Shown here: in pieces, positions 32,834 through 56,500 of the stretch
How positions within the stretch are numbered: the stretch's first letter is position 1
Layout: each line of letters begins with the position of its first letter
Source: Maylandia zebra
Lineage: Eukaryota; Chordata; Actinopteri; Cichliformes; Cichlidae
Assembly (NCBI RefSeq): GCF_041146795.1
Contig: NC_135170.1
Span: 35,317,033-35,381,032 of the forward strand
Direction of reading: 5' to 3'
Length of the DNA: 64,000 nt
The notes under the pieces: generated by a model
Database searches by the model: none
What the model was told of the DNA's origin: nothing
What the model saw: the letters and a program-made list of their open reading frames with translations, nothing else
Translations under genes and position numbers: made by a program

Positions 32834-34330
32834 AAGGTTCTCAGTCATCCAGGTCATTGTAGTCAAAGGAGCTTGCAAAGAAAAGCGTCTGGACTTCTTT
32901 AAGTTGCTTGAAGACGTTTCACCTCTCATCCGAGAAGCTTCTTCAGTTCTAAGGAACTTGGAGTAATTAGGACCCTACACCACCGGGCAGAACATGTTCC
33001 CTCTAAGCCTGAAGGGAAAAAGAAGGAACACACACATGTAAAGGAAGCACTCAAAACGTGCAGCTATCCTAAATGGGCGTTCTTAAAGTCAGCAAAGAGG
33101 CACAGAAAAGAAGACCAGACACCAGCGAGGGAGGATAAGAAGGACAGACGCAACAACATTGTCATCCCCTATGTAGCCGGTGTATCAGAAATACTTAGGA
33201 GAGTTTTCTCCAAGCATGACATCCCGGTGCATTTCAGACCCAGCAACACACTCAGACAGAAACTGGTTCACCCGAAAGACAAAACGCCAAAACACAGACT
33301 TAACAATGTGGTGTTTGCTGTACAGTGCAGCATTTTTTATTTTTTTTTAATTTTTTTAATGAGTGTACGTGATGTGTTGGTTGTATGTTTGTTGTTTGTT
33401 TTGACATACTGCGAATCAATTTCCCATCAGGGACAATAAAGTTACCATTGACCATTGACCATTGACCTCTACATTGGAGAGACCAAACAGCCACTTCACA
33501 AGCGCATGGCACAACACAGAAGAGCCACCTCCACAGGACAAGACTCAGCAGTCCATCTGCATCTAAAGGTCAAAGGTCACTCTTTCGAGGATGCCAATGT
33601 TCACATTTTGGACAGAGAGGACAGATGGTTTGAAAGAGGAGTGAAAGAAGCCATTTACGTCCACTGTGAGCGACCATCTTTGAACAGAGGCGGGGTTTAC
33701 GACACCAACTCTCTGCCATCTATATTCCAGTTTTGAGATCCTTCGCAGACGCCTTAACGCCCACTCACATCCTGGGCCATCTGATCTCAGGAATTCGCAT
33801 GATAAGGTGGGGCCAGGTTTCACAATGAACACACCCGAAACTCTGGCTGATTGGGACCCACGCCCAGTTTCACACCTTGGCTCAGGTGATTAGAGGATCA
33901 TCAGGGGTCCTTTTGTCCCTCTGTGGGGGGAAACTCCCACTAGGTTTATATCTGGGACTCTCCACCATTTGACCTTAGAACTGAAGAAGCTTCTCGGATG
34001 AGAGGTGAAACGTCTTCAAGCAACTTAAAGAAGTCCAGACGCTTTTCTTTCCAAGCTCCTTAGACTATCTTTGTAGGTAGTTTGTGTGTGTGTGTGTGAC
34101 TTTAAGAACGCCCATTTAGGATAGCCGCACGTTTTGAGTGCTTCCTTTACATGTGTGTGTTCCTTCTTTTTTCCTTCAGGCTTAGAGGGAACATGTTCTG
34201 CCCGGTGGTGTAGGGTCCTAATTACTCCAAGTTCCTTAGAACTGAAGAAGCTTCTCGGATGAGAGGTGAAACGTCTTCAAGTAACTTAAAGAAGTCCAGA
34301 CGCTTTTCTTTGCAAGCACCTTTGATTATG
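32834..34330 (+). mobile_element. Penelope-like retroelement remnant with GIY-YIG coding region
   Basis: Frames from about 33060 to 33736 encode the connecting region (IVIPYVAGVSEILRRVF, HFRPSNTLRQKLVHPKDKT) and a GIY-YIG endonuclease (DLYIGETKQPLHKRMAQH, then HILDREDRWFERGVKEA and ERPSLNRGG), the C-terminal parts of vertebrate Penelope-like elements. The RT part is missing. Bases 33333-33468 are a foreign insertion ending in three ATTGACC units, which brings in a stop. The ends are inverted: 32870-32960 against 34240-34320, and the block with CCACCGGGCAGAACATGTTC (32980-33000) returns inverted at 34190-34210. The element is dead. Confidence 0.78.
33333..33468 (+). mobile_element. Short LINE-type tail inserted in the Penelope-like element
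   Basis: A T-rich stretch, then CATACTGCGAATCAATTTCC, then GGGACAATAAAGTTACC and three tandem ATTGACC units. It interrupts the coding sequence between the AVQCS and LYIGE segments. The reading frame on either side is the same, but a stop lies inside the insertion. Confidence 0.65.
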
Positions 34331-34705
34331 ATTATTAAGTTTATTCTTACTAAGAATGACAGTGATGGCAATGTTCTGGTTTGCAAAGAAAGGGTGGAGT
34401 CTCTGCTCATGTTTTTTTTGTTTCCTGGTTTATTGGTGTCACATTGTTGTCATTTTTCTATCTCAATAAAACTCCTGTGTTTCAGGTGTCTCAACCTGAG
34501 CTTGTGCAAGCTCTTCACTTGCTCTGGATTCAAGTCTTTAATAACCTGCTTATTTACAAAAAAGTGTCATAAGATCTATTTTGACCTCTTTGTTTATGAC
34601 CTTCAGGTCCATTCCTGGCACTACAAACATGAACCTGCACTTCAGCGTGCCTGTAAACATGTTCCCTCTTCTTCTTGTTATCACTTACTGGCAGATCGAG
34701 CTTGC
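34330..34705 (+). repeat. Block repeated upstream of protease copies (copy 3)
   Basis: Shares TTTATTCTTACTAAGAAT, CTCAATAAAACTCCTGTG, CACTACAAACATGAACCTGC and TTACTGGCAGATCGAG with the blocks at 1620-1875 and 19635-20005. It lies 3.1 kb before gene C. Confidence 0.5.
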
Positions 34706-34952
34706 TATTTGCTTTCAGAAATAAAATGTTCACATAATGTTACCATTACAGTATTTCATGAGAACCATTTTTTAAAATCCCCCCACCCACCCCAAAACAC
34801 ACACATTTTCAGGGTAGATGTTCAGACTTGAATCACGAAGAATCATGAAGTCACAGAGCAGGGGTTTTTTTCCAAAACAAGTTAAATCAGCTGTTTAATC
34901 AAAGGGCTTCTGATGGTTTGTATTTATAAGGAGGAGGAAAATCACAGGTGTC

Positions 34953-35044
34953 TCAGTTCCATCCAGTATTCCAGTAATCCACACCAGCAAGCACAATGCC
35001 ACCACCCTGGATCAGCTGAACTGTATTGATATTATCAGTAACAC
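34953..35044 (-). pseudogene. Possible orphan terminal exon
   Basis: On the minus strand a good acceptor (CTGTAATCTTTTTAG at 35045-35059) is followed by an open segment of about 29 codons (VTDNINTVQLIQGGGIVLAG, then VDYWNTGWN) and a TGA at 34953. An ATTAAA lies about 55 bp further on. I found no upstream exons; a repeat begins at about 35240. I do not recognise the protein. It may be the last exon of a broken gene, or chance. Confidence 0.3.
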
Positions 35045-35239
35045 CTAAAAAGATTACAGTATAAATGAGGAAAAAACTGTTTGAACCCACATTATGAACC
35101 ATTACACTGTTAAGGCTAATTAGTAAGATGTAGCTATGCCAAATCTGCTTGAGATTAGCAGAACAGAGGTAATATGAACACAATATATGTTACGCACACC
35201 AGTACTGAAAACTAAAGGCATCACAATTTGCAGAGGCAA

Positions 35240-35490
35240 ATCATGCGGCGAGAGAGAGAGAAGTGGACCCAAGAGCTGGCACTGGTTACCCCGAGTGAGT
35301 GTATTTACAAGTGAGGGGTTACAAACAGAAGCAGGGGTGGCATGAACAGAAACTAAGGAAAACCTAAACTGGGAAAACTGAGAAACATGAAACTAAACCT
35401 GAAAAGCGAGGAGACTGAGGGTTGAGGTAACACAGGGCATGACAAACAGATGCTCGGACAAAGAGCAGAGATAAACACACACAAAAGGGG
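35240..35490 (+). repeat. Unclassified interspersed repeat family (copy 3)
   Basis: Shows the family's 'gtatttacaag ... cctaaactgggaaaactgag ... ggcatgac' layout. Confidence 0.45.
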
Positions 35491-35492
35491 TG

Positions 35493-36553
35493 TCCAAATT
35501 CATGGGCTGCATCCTCCTGAGCTCCCGTCCTTCGGGGTCTACATGGGCAGGGGTCCTCAGAAGGTCGGATAGACCGGAAGTAAACGGCTGTGAAATTGGA
35601 CGGTCGAGCCTTCAGATTTGCGTCACCGCTGTGTCGGTGGAGTTTAATAAACTCGTCCGTCTGCTCCTTGCTGTCTAAAATATAAAAGTACACTGACATA
35701 TATTCTCGACGTTCTCACACTTCTGTTTAATCAGTTTTCTGTTTGACGTTTATTCAGCTGTGTGAAAATCCCGGAGGAACCCACCCGAGGGATTAATAAA
35801 GTTTTATTTTATCTAATCTAATCTAATAACTTTGATCTCAGCCACACTGATTTACTCACGAACAAACAAAGCAAGCCAAAACAATAAAAACACAAACCAG
35901 CACAAACGTTCGTCATAAATTTTGTTTGATTCCGTTAATGTGTGTGTGTGTGTGTGTGGGGGGGGGGGGGGCTGTTGACCTCTAGAAATTTTTGTTGATA
36001 TCTTTAAAGTGAAAGCGGCACAAACAAAAAAATTTGCAGCATAAACCAGCACAAGTGTTTGATACCACTTTTGTTGGATTTGAAGAAGGCGGGGGGCCAA
36101 CTTCACTCACATCTCTAGTGTGACCCTCGAGCTCCCGGTCAGCTGTCGAGCTGGTGGGTAACAGACGTCTCTGAAAACGTCAGAGCACTTTTGCAAATAT
36201 GTGATGTCTTGATAAACAGAGCAGATATTTGAAGTTTACACAGCTACTTTCTCACCTGAAAATATGTTAAAAGTTTATTTTGTGACCCAGAAAGATTAAT
36301 AAGAGTAATATTAAAACTTAGTAGCTGCCGCCATTGTTGGAAACTGGAATTGGCTGGGCCGCGCTATGAATTCTGGGATATGGTGGACCATGAAGGACAC
36401 ACCCGACCCATCCTTCAAATCCGGGGAAAAGGAGGACGCATTTGTCGGCCGCATTCGGAGGAGTCAATGAATTTGGACAGCCTTCGGCGCGTCGCTGTGA
36501 CGTAATCGGCCCACAAATGCGGCCTCAGGAGGATGCAGCCCATGAATTTGGAC
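35493..36553. mobile_element. TIR element with 30-bp perfect terminal repeats and shared core
   Basis: Bases 35493-35522 (GTCCAAATTCATGGGCTGCA...) and 36524-36553 are perfect inverted repeats. There is no transposase. Internally (36130-36380 and 35640-35765, minus strand) it is homologous to the core of the hAT at 26898-30570, including CCAACAATGGCGGCAGCTA. A LINE tail (CGAGGGATTAATAAAG, then TCTAA units) at 35770-35820 and a TG/G-run at 35940-35970 lie inside it. The superfamily is unknown. Confidence 0.75.
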
Positions 36554-36639
36554 CCCCCCCCCCCAAATATACACACACAAGGTAACAAGGAAATGGCACA
36601 CAGGAGGGAGACACAGCTAAACCTAATTAGACCAATCAC

Positions 36640-37389
36640 TTATTATTTATATAGTATAACCATAGAAAATATAAATAATCTCTATTGTCTTTGTGACTCA
36701 AAGGTGTCTTCTTCATTTCCTTCTGAGAAAATCAGTTTTGTTCTCGTCTGCATAAGGGAAGTAACTGCACTCCTACTGAGCATGTGCAGAGTATTTAATA
36801 TTGCCCTCAGTCTCCCCATGCCACCTCTACAAAATAAAGAAAACTGGAGCTATCACTGAGAAATAGAAGACTACACTTTCACGTTATATAACTGGCAGTG
36901 AACTCAGTTCATTTGTTCATTCGGGGAAACCTGGTGCAGTCTGACCGGTTTATTCCTGGGCAGGCTCATTGTTGGCACTTCCTATTGTGTCAGTCCCGCT
37001 GTCACTGCAGATAAATATGAAATGAATCTGTTTCCTTCACAGAACAGATGTGTTGTGTATCTTCATCTTGTGTATCTAGCTCATTCATTCACAAAAACCT
37101 GATTCAAATCATATGAAATAAGTGGATTTATCATACTGATGAGAGAAACAACCTGTCTTTGGATGGATGGGTGGAACAGAATCTTTTAACGAACACCAAA
37201 ATGTTTGCTGTTTTTGTTACATTTTGTGTTTGACATAAAGAAAATAAATAAAGAAACTGATGTTGCTGGGTGATAAAAGTATATCTTTTGTAGAAACTGC
37301 AATCTGAGATATGAGACTGCACATTGGTCTCAGGGAGAATTCGATGGCAGTCAGTAGGAAGACTTTAAACATGAAGAAGAGGAAGCAGC
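36640..37389. other. Intergenic stretch 5' of gene C
   Basis: No gene recognised. Several short frames lack coding features. Confidence 0.4.
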
Positions 37390-37625
37390 TAAAATAAGAG
37401 ATGGAGAGCTCTGGGTGGTAAGAAAAAGTTACCAGATAGCTGGGAAAGCACTGAGGGAAACATCCAAGAAGGTGTTTGGTGTACTGAAGAAGACTTGGTG
37501 TTGGAATGAGGAAGTACAGGAAAGCATTCAGATGAAGAGAGAAGAAGTGGGATAGTCAGGGAGCTGAAGGACATAGACAGGACTGCTGGAAAGGATTAAT
37601 AAAAACGTTCAACATTGCTGCCTGA
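37390..37625 (+). mobile_element. RTE-like LINE fragment
   Basis: Shares ACCAGATAGCTGGGAAAGC, CAAGAAGGTGTTTGGTG and GACATAGACAGGACTGC with the longer copy at 62090-62795. It is frame-broken. Confidence 0.5.
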
Positions 37626-37633
37626 AAGCTGAA

Positions 37634-37771
37634 ATGGTGAGCTGCAGTGAGGTGTTGGGTGTGTCGTCAGACAGGTGTCTGAGAGAGGTGTGCTTAATGC
37701 AGACAGAGAGGAGGAGGAGAGAGGAAGGTTATTTATGCCTCAGCAGGTCTGGATGTTTGGATCTTACAGCG
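37634..37771 (+). promoter_or_regulatory. Proximal promoter and 5' leader of protease gene C
   Basis: Near-identical to the gene A leader over the GTGTCGTCAGACAGG block, the GA-rich tract and the TATA-like TTATTTATG (37729-37737). Only a few substitutions precede the ATG. Confidence 0.6.
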
Positions 37772-48621
<10,850 letters not shown>

Positions 48622-49734
48622 GGAACCCAAACTTGATTCACATGATGTGATGGACACAGATGAATGTGAACAAGCTTCGATGTTGAGACTTTACAGGTTT
48701 AGAGCTTTGCCTGTCAATCTTTGATCTGATTCTGCCTTGATTGGATTTCTACAGAGAGCTCAGTAATGATATTCTGGATAATCAAAACAGGCATTCATAC
48801 ATGAAATACTCCTGGATGAATCTTCAGCGCAAACATCATGACCCTCCGACAGAGAGGTCGACTTCAAATCCCAGAGGGCAGTACAGTGCCATCATCCAAT
48901 CCAATCATTGGAGGGGGTTCTACTGATTACAATGAAAGTATTTTTTTTTAATATGCAAATGATTTATGTGCACTATGAGACATTCGTTGTGATGAATTCA
49001 GGCTCACGCTGTGCAGCCTGGAGAGTTGAGTTGAGTTCCTTCCACTGAGGAAGTTTTATTTACACAACCTCTGTAATCCCGATTTAGTTAATGAGCATAA
49101 CACAGTGAGCTGAACAGATCAAATGACATGAAGGAATTACATTTGTCTATATTTAGTGGGGCCTTGTCCTTACACTGACCTCATTATGAGAAACTATAGA
49201 CATTTAAGAAAAAGCAGATTAATGAAATGTGTTTCTGTACCTCTGAGGGACGACTACCTGGAGCCCAAGATTCAGGCTGGACTGGAAGAAATCCTCTAAA
49301 TCTTGCACTGAACATAAAAATGTAGCCCAGCAGTTTAAACTTCATGTTTTTCTGAAACTGAACAGATCAGTAGGATATTTATCAGGTTTAGAGAAATATA
49401 TTTGTGGATTTTTTCGAACACAGAGACAATGACCATCCCTACCTCATGTCCTGGGCCAATGTTAAGCACTTAATGCTCACAGAACCGAACTGTCTTTAAG
49501 GGCAGCACACATACTGACCTCTCTCTGGTATTGGATCTGTTATGGTGGCAGTAAAGTGAGTGATTATTGGAGAATGGTTGCAAGCTCTTTCACTGATTCT
49601 GCTGAAGTTCTACTTTATAATGTTATTTTTTTATTCTGGTGTAAATATCACTGAGATTAAAAAATGTCCTTTTCATGACTGACATGGGCAATGAAGCAAC
49701 AAGGGTTTTATTTTAAAAAATGAACACCAGTTAT
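48622..49734. other. 3' flank of gene C
   Basis: The first 220 bp match the 3' flanks of genes A and B. No poly(A) signal is assigned. Nothing else recognised. Confidence 0.4.
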
Positions 49735-50200
49735 CAGCGTCACATCTGCTAAAGCAGACAGCATGCAGCGACAAGGATGAGTACCCAAATAAGAGAAAGT
49801 AACTGATTTAATTGAAGGCGTGCCGTTTATTAAGACAGATCCACAAGAAAGGGAAAAAACATAAGTCTCAAACTAAACAGAGGAATGCCTAAACACAAAA
49901 TAATAACCAGACCACTACAAAAACCTTGGAAAACATACACAATATATACACCAAGGGTAACGATGGAATCTGGTAAAGAGAAAAACAGAATACACTAACA
50001 CAGCACACAGAACTATTACAATAAAACAGGAAACCACAGACTCACAAACAGAGGGAGCATGAGATGTAACTGGAAAACGAATAAATAAACATGGAGACAG
50101 AATTTAACCTACATAAGGGACATGACACACTCAGAAGGAACAGAACCATGACTAACAGTAAATCAAAGGATGTTAATAATCAAAAACATAACACTTGGTC
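49735..50200 (+). repeat. Unclassified interspersed repeat family (copy 5)
   Basis: A-rich layout as at 1885-2320, with GTGCCGTTTATTAAGACAG near the start and AATAAAACAGGAAACCAC near 50020. Confidence 0.45.
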
Positions 50201-50984
50201 ACCAGACCCAGGGCCATGACCATCGGGTTACGGCTGTCTTTGGACAATGAACATAAAACATAAACACACAATAAAAAGTTTCACACAAATATCCAGATAA
50301 CATGAAAAAAGATCAAAGCCTAGATTTATCCCATATTTGGGAAATTCTAACTGATCTTCAGAAAGCCTTGGAAAGCTGTTGAGACAGTATACAGCTGAGC
50401 ATTATTTATTGTAAATAAATACAACTCAAACACACACAGGCCCAACATCAGCAGCTGACTGCAGGGCATGAAAAAGAGTCAAATTACACTTCGTTACGAT
50501 CACGCACATGAAAATAACACGGAGCAGGTTTAATTTTCTGTCAGTTTTAGTATTTTATTTGATTACTATGTAAACAACGATGTGGGAGAAAGTTAATAAA
50601 TGTTGGGAAAAACTAAAAAGCCAACACCGTCTTTGTCCTGTGGGAAATAACACAAACTGAATCGTGTGCAGTGTGAAAAGACAGCTTTCAGCGCCCCCTA
50701 CTGGTGGATTTGTGCACATACAGTGTTAGGCTTCTTTAATGAGAGAGATTCTGTTAAACTCTTACTCTACAAGGTTGGATGCATCAGTGATGAGCAGCTG
50801 GAGGAGAACGGAGCACTTGTGGATAATTCTGTGGAGCTGGGTGGTGCGGCCACAGACCATTTGTTAATTTTACAACATCAGAGGAATTTGACTTTGTCTG
50901 TGTTTTAATGTTACACCTGCCTGTTTTACACACCTGAGAGAATTCAGCCTGAAGTTTTAGACTGAGGGTGAAGTATCAGAGGTT

Positions 50985-51275
50985 ATCTGTGACAGAAGGA
51001 GAGCAGCAAGAGGGAAGGTTTGAAGATGGCAGTGAGACCTGTTGTGAAGCACTGGAGTTGTGGAGGTCAAGCTAAAGTTAAGATGTTCACTGGCAGTGAG
51101 TGGGATGGAAATTCCTCCATCAGTGGGACAATTGAGAATCAAACAGGCTGGGATGGATTGAGCATGTGTAGAGGAGGGAGGGTGGTTAACTTGACAAAAG
51201 ATGATAAAGATGGAGCTGCCAGGCAGGAGGACAAGAGGAAGACCTCAGAGGTGATGCGGAGGTCAGCCACTCAGG
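50985..51275 (+). mobile_element. RTE-like LINE 3' fragment
   Basis: Contains GGCTGGGATGGATTGAGCAT, GATGGAGCTGCCAGGCAGGA and GAGGAAGACCTCAGAGG, as in 5540-5810 and 62540-62790. Confidence 0.5.
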
Positions 51276-51444
51276 ACCAAAATGTTGCTGTTTTTGTGCT
51301 TTCTATCAGCTTTTGCGATTTCTGAGCCACATGGACACCAGAACAAGCAGTGTTCAAGTATACAAATAGTAAACACTCCTAAATTACAATCATGATACAA
51401 AACCTAACCAGGAACTGCTGCCTTCTGAGTAGGAGGATGTAGGT

Positions 51445-51650
51445 AACACCATGCTGCAGATGAGCTGCATACAGGGCTGGACTGGGACAAAAAAATCGGC
51501 CCGGGCATTTTGACTAGAGACCGGCCGCCATTATAGGAAAAACCATAAAGCCTTTGAATGAAAACAAACGCTGTTGTGACAGTGACATACAATGTTTTCG
51601 TGGTATATATGCATCAATCTATCAATCGTTTGTTGTAAGATTCAGATAAT
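51445..51650. repeat. Fish interspersed repeat fragment
   Basis: The run CAGGGCTGGACTGGGACAAA then ATCGGCCCGGGCATTTTG is a familiar fish repeat start. Class not assigned. Confidence 0.35.
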
Positions 51651-52218
51651 TATTTAATAAAAGCTGGAAATTTTAAATGAGAATAACAAAGAAACTGAAA
51701 ACTGAGATTTTTTTAAAACTCCTTTTTTGCGTTTACGTGTGGACGAGGAATACAGAGTTGGTCACGCAGCGTCAAAGGTATGTGCCTTTATTCACGACAC
51801 GCTGTGGCCGCGTTATTGTTTACATGAGATGAATTGCAGAATGGCAGATAGAGACAAAATACTGTTAATCTGACTGTCTGCAGGTTTTACACGCAGTTAC
51901 TGTCCCTCCATTTAGAAAGGCAGAGGCGTCACGGTGTGATTATTTTACTGTATGTGTAATAATATTCAACGTTGCTATCAATGCATTTTTCAAAAAATGC
52001 CTCTCTGTGCAAAGTGGGTCCAAAAACACCCATATGGAAAAGATATATATAAATCTTATAAAGTTTTTATCTGTCTTGTATGAAACTTGTATGAAAAGAA
52101 TACAAGAGTGAAACCACATATAAGATCCCTTGAAAAATTATACAATGAAACTTGTATGTTTTGGATACTTACTAAAAAAAATATATGAAAGTAATGAGAA
52201 AGTGGACACTTTCACGAG

Positions 52219-53544
52219 TGTAGCACCCAACTCAAGTAGCTCTGGATTAACCCTCGGTTAAGATGGTGATAGTACTCTGAGCGGGGCCCTGGGTACGTTA
52301 ATTATTTTATTGGTAAACAGGAGAAACGATAGCTAACCAGTTTTAACCTTTGTACTTAGAAATCTTAATGTTGGCGGTGCCTCCACTTAGTGAAAATAAG
52401 GAGTTCTGTCTAATCTTCACTAAGAATAATGAATTTATCTAACATGTTAAACCTCTCTTTTACCTTTAGTAACCCTTATCACTTATAAACTCTGTAAATC
52501 ATAAATATGACACAACACAAAACTTTAAATTCAACATGTAAGATTTAGTCAAAACAAAGTATGATTTAAATAAAAATAAAAAATACAATATTCCAAGTTC
52601 TGAAGTGTTTCCTTACAATTCAAGTGGATGGTTTTTTCCTCTATTCACAGTCAATGTTTTAGAAACAACACATTTATCCAAGATATTCCCCTTTTTAGTT
52701 CAGTTCAAATTTGTAACCTTTTAGAGCTCATGTACTGAAACCGTTGCAGGCCTGATCGTTGCTCGGGCTCGTTGGGCCAGAAAAAACACAAATGGCCGCT
52801 TCGCTTGATAAACAAGCAGAAAACAAAACGCACGTGCTCGTGGCTACTCACAAATCCTTCGGGCTAAGTGCGAGGACAAGCTGAGGGGCAGGCTCGGTTT
52901 GTGACCATGCGGCCTCCACTCGGCAACGTGGTCGGAATTAGCGGCATACATGGGCTGCTGAGCACACTGGGACAAACCCACGGAAATCCTATCCACAGCA
53001 GAAGGGTCCAGAGAATTCCTCTCGGTCCATCATCACAGGGCAAAACAGTCCATAACAGGAACATAGACTCTGCATCCACGGCTATTGTTTTGACTATTCT
53101 CCCGTTAGCTCTGGTACACAACCTCCTCCGGTAACGTGCTGCTGCCGACTCTCACTAGCTTAGTTTTTCTTTTCTTCGCCTCACTTAGATCCCGCCTTCC
53201 TTACGTCTGATTGGACAATAGGTTTACATCAACCAATGGGATAAAACAAATACAAGATTGACAACCCAAAATGAGCTTGTAAAACAACTTGAAGCAAATA
53301 CAAAGTTTTCCTTGTTTTACATTAGATAACAAACCTTTGGGTTTCTTGTAACTTTAACTCCATGAACACTTAAATTATAATTGACTTCTATTTATTGTGA
53401 TTTTAAACACGTTTTTAATGCATTTGAACTCTTGTTTTGTTTTTTTAAACACATATGAAATATTTACAATAAAGTTTTTACATGACAATATTTATATCCT
53501 TTTAACCTGTAGTGTCTAAAATAGATATTTGAGACCAGGCTACA
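52219..53544 (-). repeat. 3' LTR of Ty3/gypsy element
   Basis: 1326 bp, bounded by TGTAGC...GCTACA. It appears identical to the other LTR at 59684-61009. The 4-bp target repeat CGAG precedes it (52215-52218) and follows the far LTR (61010-61013). Because the element is on the minus strand, this is its downstream LTR. A purine-rich tract (minus strand GACGGGGAGGGTG, 53545-53557) lies directly inside, as expected for plus-strand priming. Confidence 0.93.
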
Positions 53545-53577
53545 CCCTCCCCGTCTAAAATATTTAGATGTCCTCAT

Positions 53578-56500
53578 CTAACGCAGGATTTTAGACTTGG
53601 GCTCAGAGTAATGCCTTGGGTGTTTAGAGTGTTTTACATGATGGTTTTTATCTCTGGTGCTACTGAGGTTCAACTGTATAACCATGCCTTGGTGTACAAT
53701 AGTCACAGGTTCCTCAGACTGCGTTCCAGGTTTGTCATAGGTCAAACGGATTACTGGTTTCACCTCTCGCTTTGACTTTCGGGTTTTAGGTCTTGCGGGA
53801 GTCCTCAACTCCACTTCGGTGTCTGCAGCCGTATCACTGGTATCTCCTTCCACATTTGATGGCTGACATTCCTCTTCATGAGAACTTTCAGAAGGTCCTT
53901 CCTCCAATTCCGGTTCACTCTCAGATGAGGGGGAATTATCAGAGGGAAGAGATTCTGTGTTAGGTCTGTCTGACCTGAATTCATGTCTCTGAATATGGTC
54001 ACTGGTAATGGTGGGGTACTGGTAGACATACTCATTCTCAGATTCGGAGTCTGGCAAGACAACAGATAATCGATCTTCTTGGTCCCGTATCTGACGTCCG
54101 TTGGCATGACGTCTTCTAGTAACTGGTGTTCTTACTCTTTCAGGTGAAACTGAGTTATCTGCGATTCTGACAAGATAACCGATTGGTAGCAGATGGTCTC
54201 TGTGTAGAGTTTTGACACCTCCAGATCCTTGTTCCGGTTTTACCTTGTACACAGGTAGGTTTGGCAGTTGTGTGATGACAATGTAAGGTATTGACTTCCA
54301 TCGGTCTTGCAGTTTGTGTTTACCAGTAAGGCCAACGTTTCTTATCAGAACTCTGTCTCCCTCTTGTAAAGGTTGGTCTCTTACTCTTTGGTCATAACGT
54401 GACTTGTTCCTCAAATGGTTCTTTGTTGCATTCTCGGTAGCTAGATGGTATGCTTGTTTGAGTTCTTTCCTCATTTTGTCGACGTACTGCAGGTGAGTCA
54501 TCTCCGCGTCATCTTCAAGAACAGCACCAAAGCAAATGTCAATGGGTAATCTGGCATTACGTCCAAACATTAGATAGTATGGAGAATATCCAGTAGACTC
54601 ATTCTTTGAGCAGTTATAGGCATGTACTAACTGGCTGATGTGCTGACTCCAGTTTTGTTTCTGTACATTTTCAAGAGTTCCAAGCATTGATAGCAAGGTT
54701 CTGTTGAAACGTTCTGGCTGAGCATCTCCTTGCGGATGATATGGTGAGGTACGTGATTTTCGGATACCTAGCATAGACAAGAGCTCTTTGATAAGGCGAC
54801 TTTCAAAGTCTCGACCTTGATCTGAGTGTATCCGGGCAGGTAATCCGTAATGCACAAAGTACTTCTCCCATAATACTTTTGCAACTGTGACTGACTTTTG
54901 GTCTTTTGTAGGGAATGCCTGGGCGTACCTTGTGTAATGATCAGTCACTACTAATACATTAGCAACTCCTTTGTTATCTGGTTCAATCTGGAGAAAGTCA
55001 ATACAGACTAGATCTAAAGGACCTTTGCTAGTGATTTGACTGAGTGGCGACGACCGTTGTGGGAGAGTTTTGCGAGAGACACAACGTCCACATGTTTTGA
55101 TGTACTGGTCCACATCAGCATTCATGCGTGGCCAATAGAAACGGTCTTTGAGGAGTTCTGTTGTCTTCTCGACTCCTAGATGTCCACATTCATCATGTAG
55201 TGATCTCATTACACTTGTTCTGTATCGATCTGGTAAAACCAGTTGTTTGTGAACTGTGCCATTGTCCAGTTTTCTCTGTCGATATAGTATTTTGTCTCTC
55301 AGTTCAAGTTTCCTGCTCTCACGACTTAACAAAGACATGTCAGGTGGTGAATTTTTGGATGTGATAAGTTGCTTTCCAGTCTGGATGGCTTGTTTGACTG
55401 GTCCAATGACTGGGTCCAGATCTTGAGCAACTTGTAAGTCTGTAGGAGTCAATTGATCTTCCAAAGTTGCTTTTAGGCTTACTGGAAGGACATAAGTTTC
55501 TGGAATCACGGATGTAGGAACTCCCAGTTGGTCTACTAGCCTGACAGGGGACTTAGTAGCTTCATAGATAGATTCCTTTTTACAGATGGCTTTTATTGCA
55601 GACTGTGGTACATCTGTCCATTCAGTGTCATTGGTGTGTTGTCGGGACAATAGATCTGCGTCTATGTTGTGACGACCAGGACGATATTGGATGTTGAAAT
55701 CGTACGTGGCTAAAGCTGCAAGCCAACGATGTCCAACAGCATTTAGCTTTGCGGTGGTCAACACGTAGGTTAGGGGATTGTTGTCGGTTCTAACCGTGAA
55801 CTTAGCTCCATAAAGATAGTCATGAAATTTATCCACGACCGCCCACTTAAGTGCTAAGAACTCCAGTTGATGGACCGGATAGTTTCGTTCTGAGTCACTG
55901 ATCTTTCGGCTAGCAAAAGCAACAGGCTTAAGGCCCTCAGGGTACTCTTGATTGAGCACGGCACCTAACCCGTTCAGGCTAGCATCCACATGTAAGACAT
56001 AAGGTTTAGTGGAGTCTGCAAATGCCAAAACAGGGGCATTGGTCAGACATTCAATGATTTTTCTGAATGCGGCTTGACAAGAGTGGTCCCATCGCTCTTT
56101 GAATGGCTCAGAAGGTTTGAGGTACGTTTTGGTTGGGTATTTGGTTTGAGCTCGCTTGTTTTTCTGAGTAGGTGGATAACCTTTGGTAAGCTCAGTTAAT
56201 GGGCGGACTATGCTTGAATAATTTGCAATAAATCTGCGATAATACCCACAGAAACCAAGGAATGAGCGAAGAGTTTTCAGATCTGTTGGCTCTGGCCAGT
56301 TCCTGACAACCTCTACTTTTTCTGGATCCGTGGCTATACCATCTTTTGAGACAATATGACCAACATATTTGACTTGGGACTGACAGAACTGACATTTGTC
56401 AAGTGACAATTTCAGACCAAACTCCTCAAGGCGATCTAAGACTTTGAGGAGACGTTGCTCATGCTCTTCGAGTGTTCTACCAAAGACGATTATGTCGTCA

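Noticed and set aside
52864..53134. Open frames inside the LTRs (also at 60329-60599)
   Set aside because: They lie wholly within the repeated LTR and show no known domain; retroelement LTRs of this kind are not expected to code.
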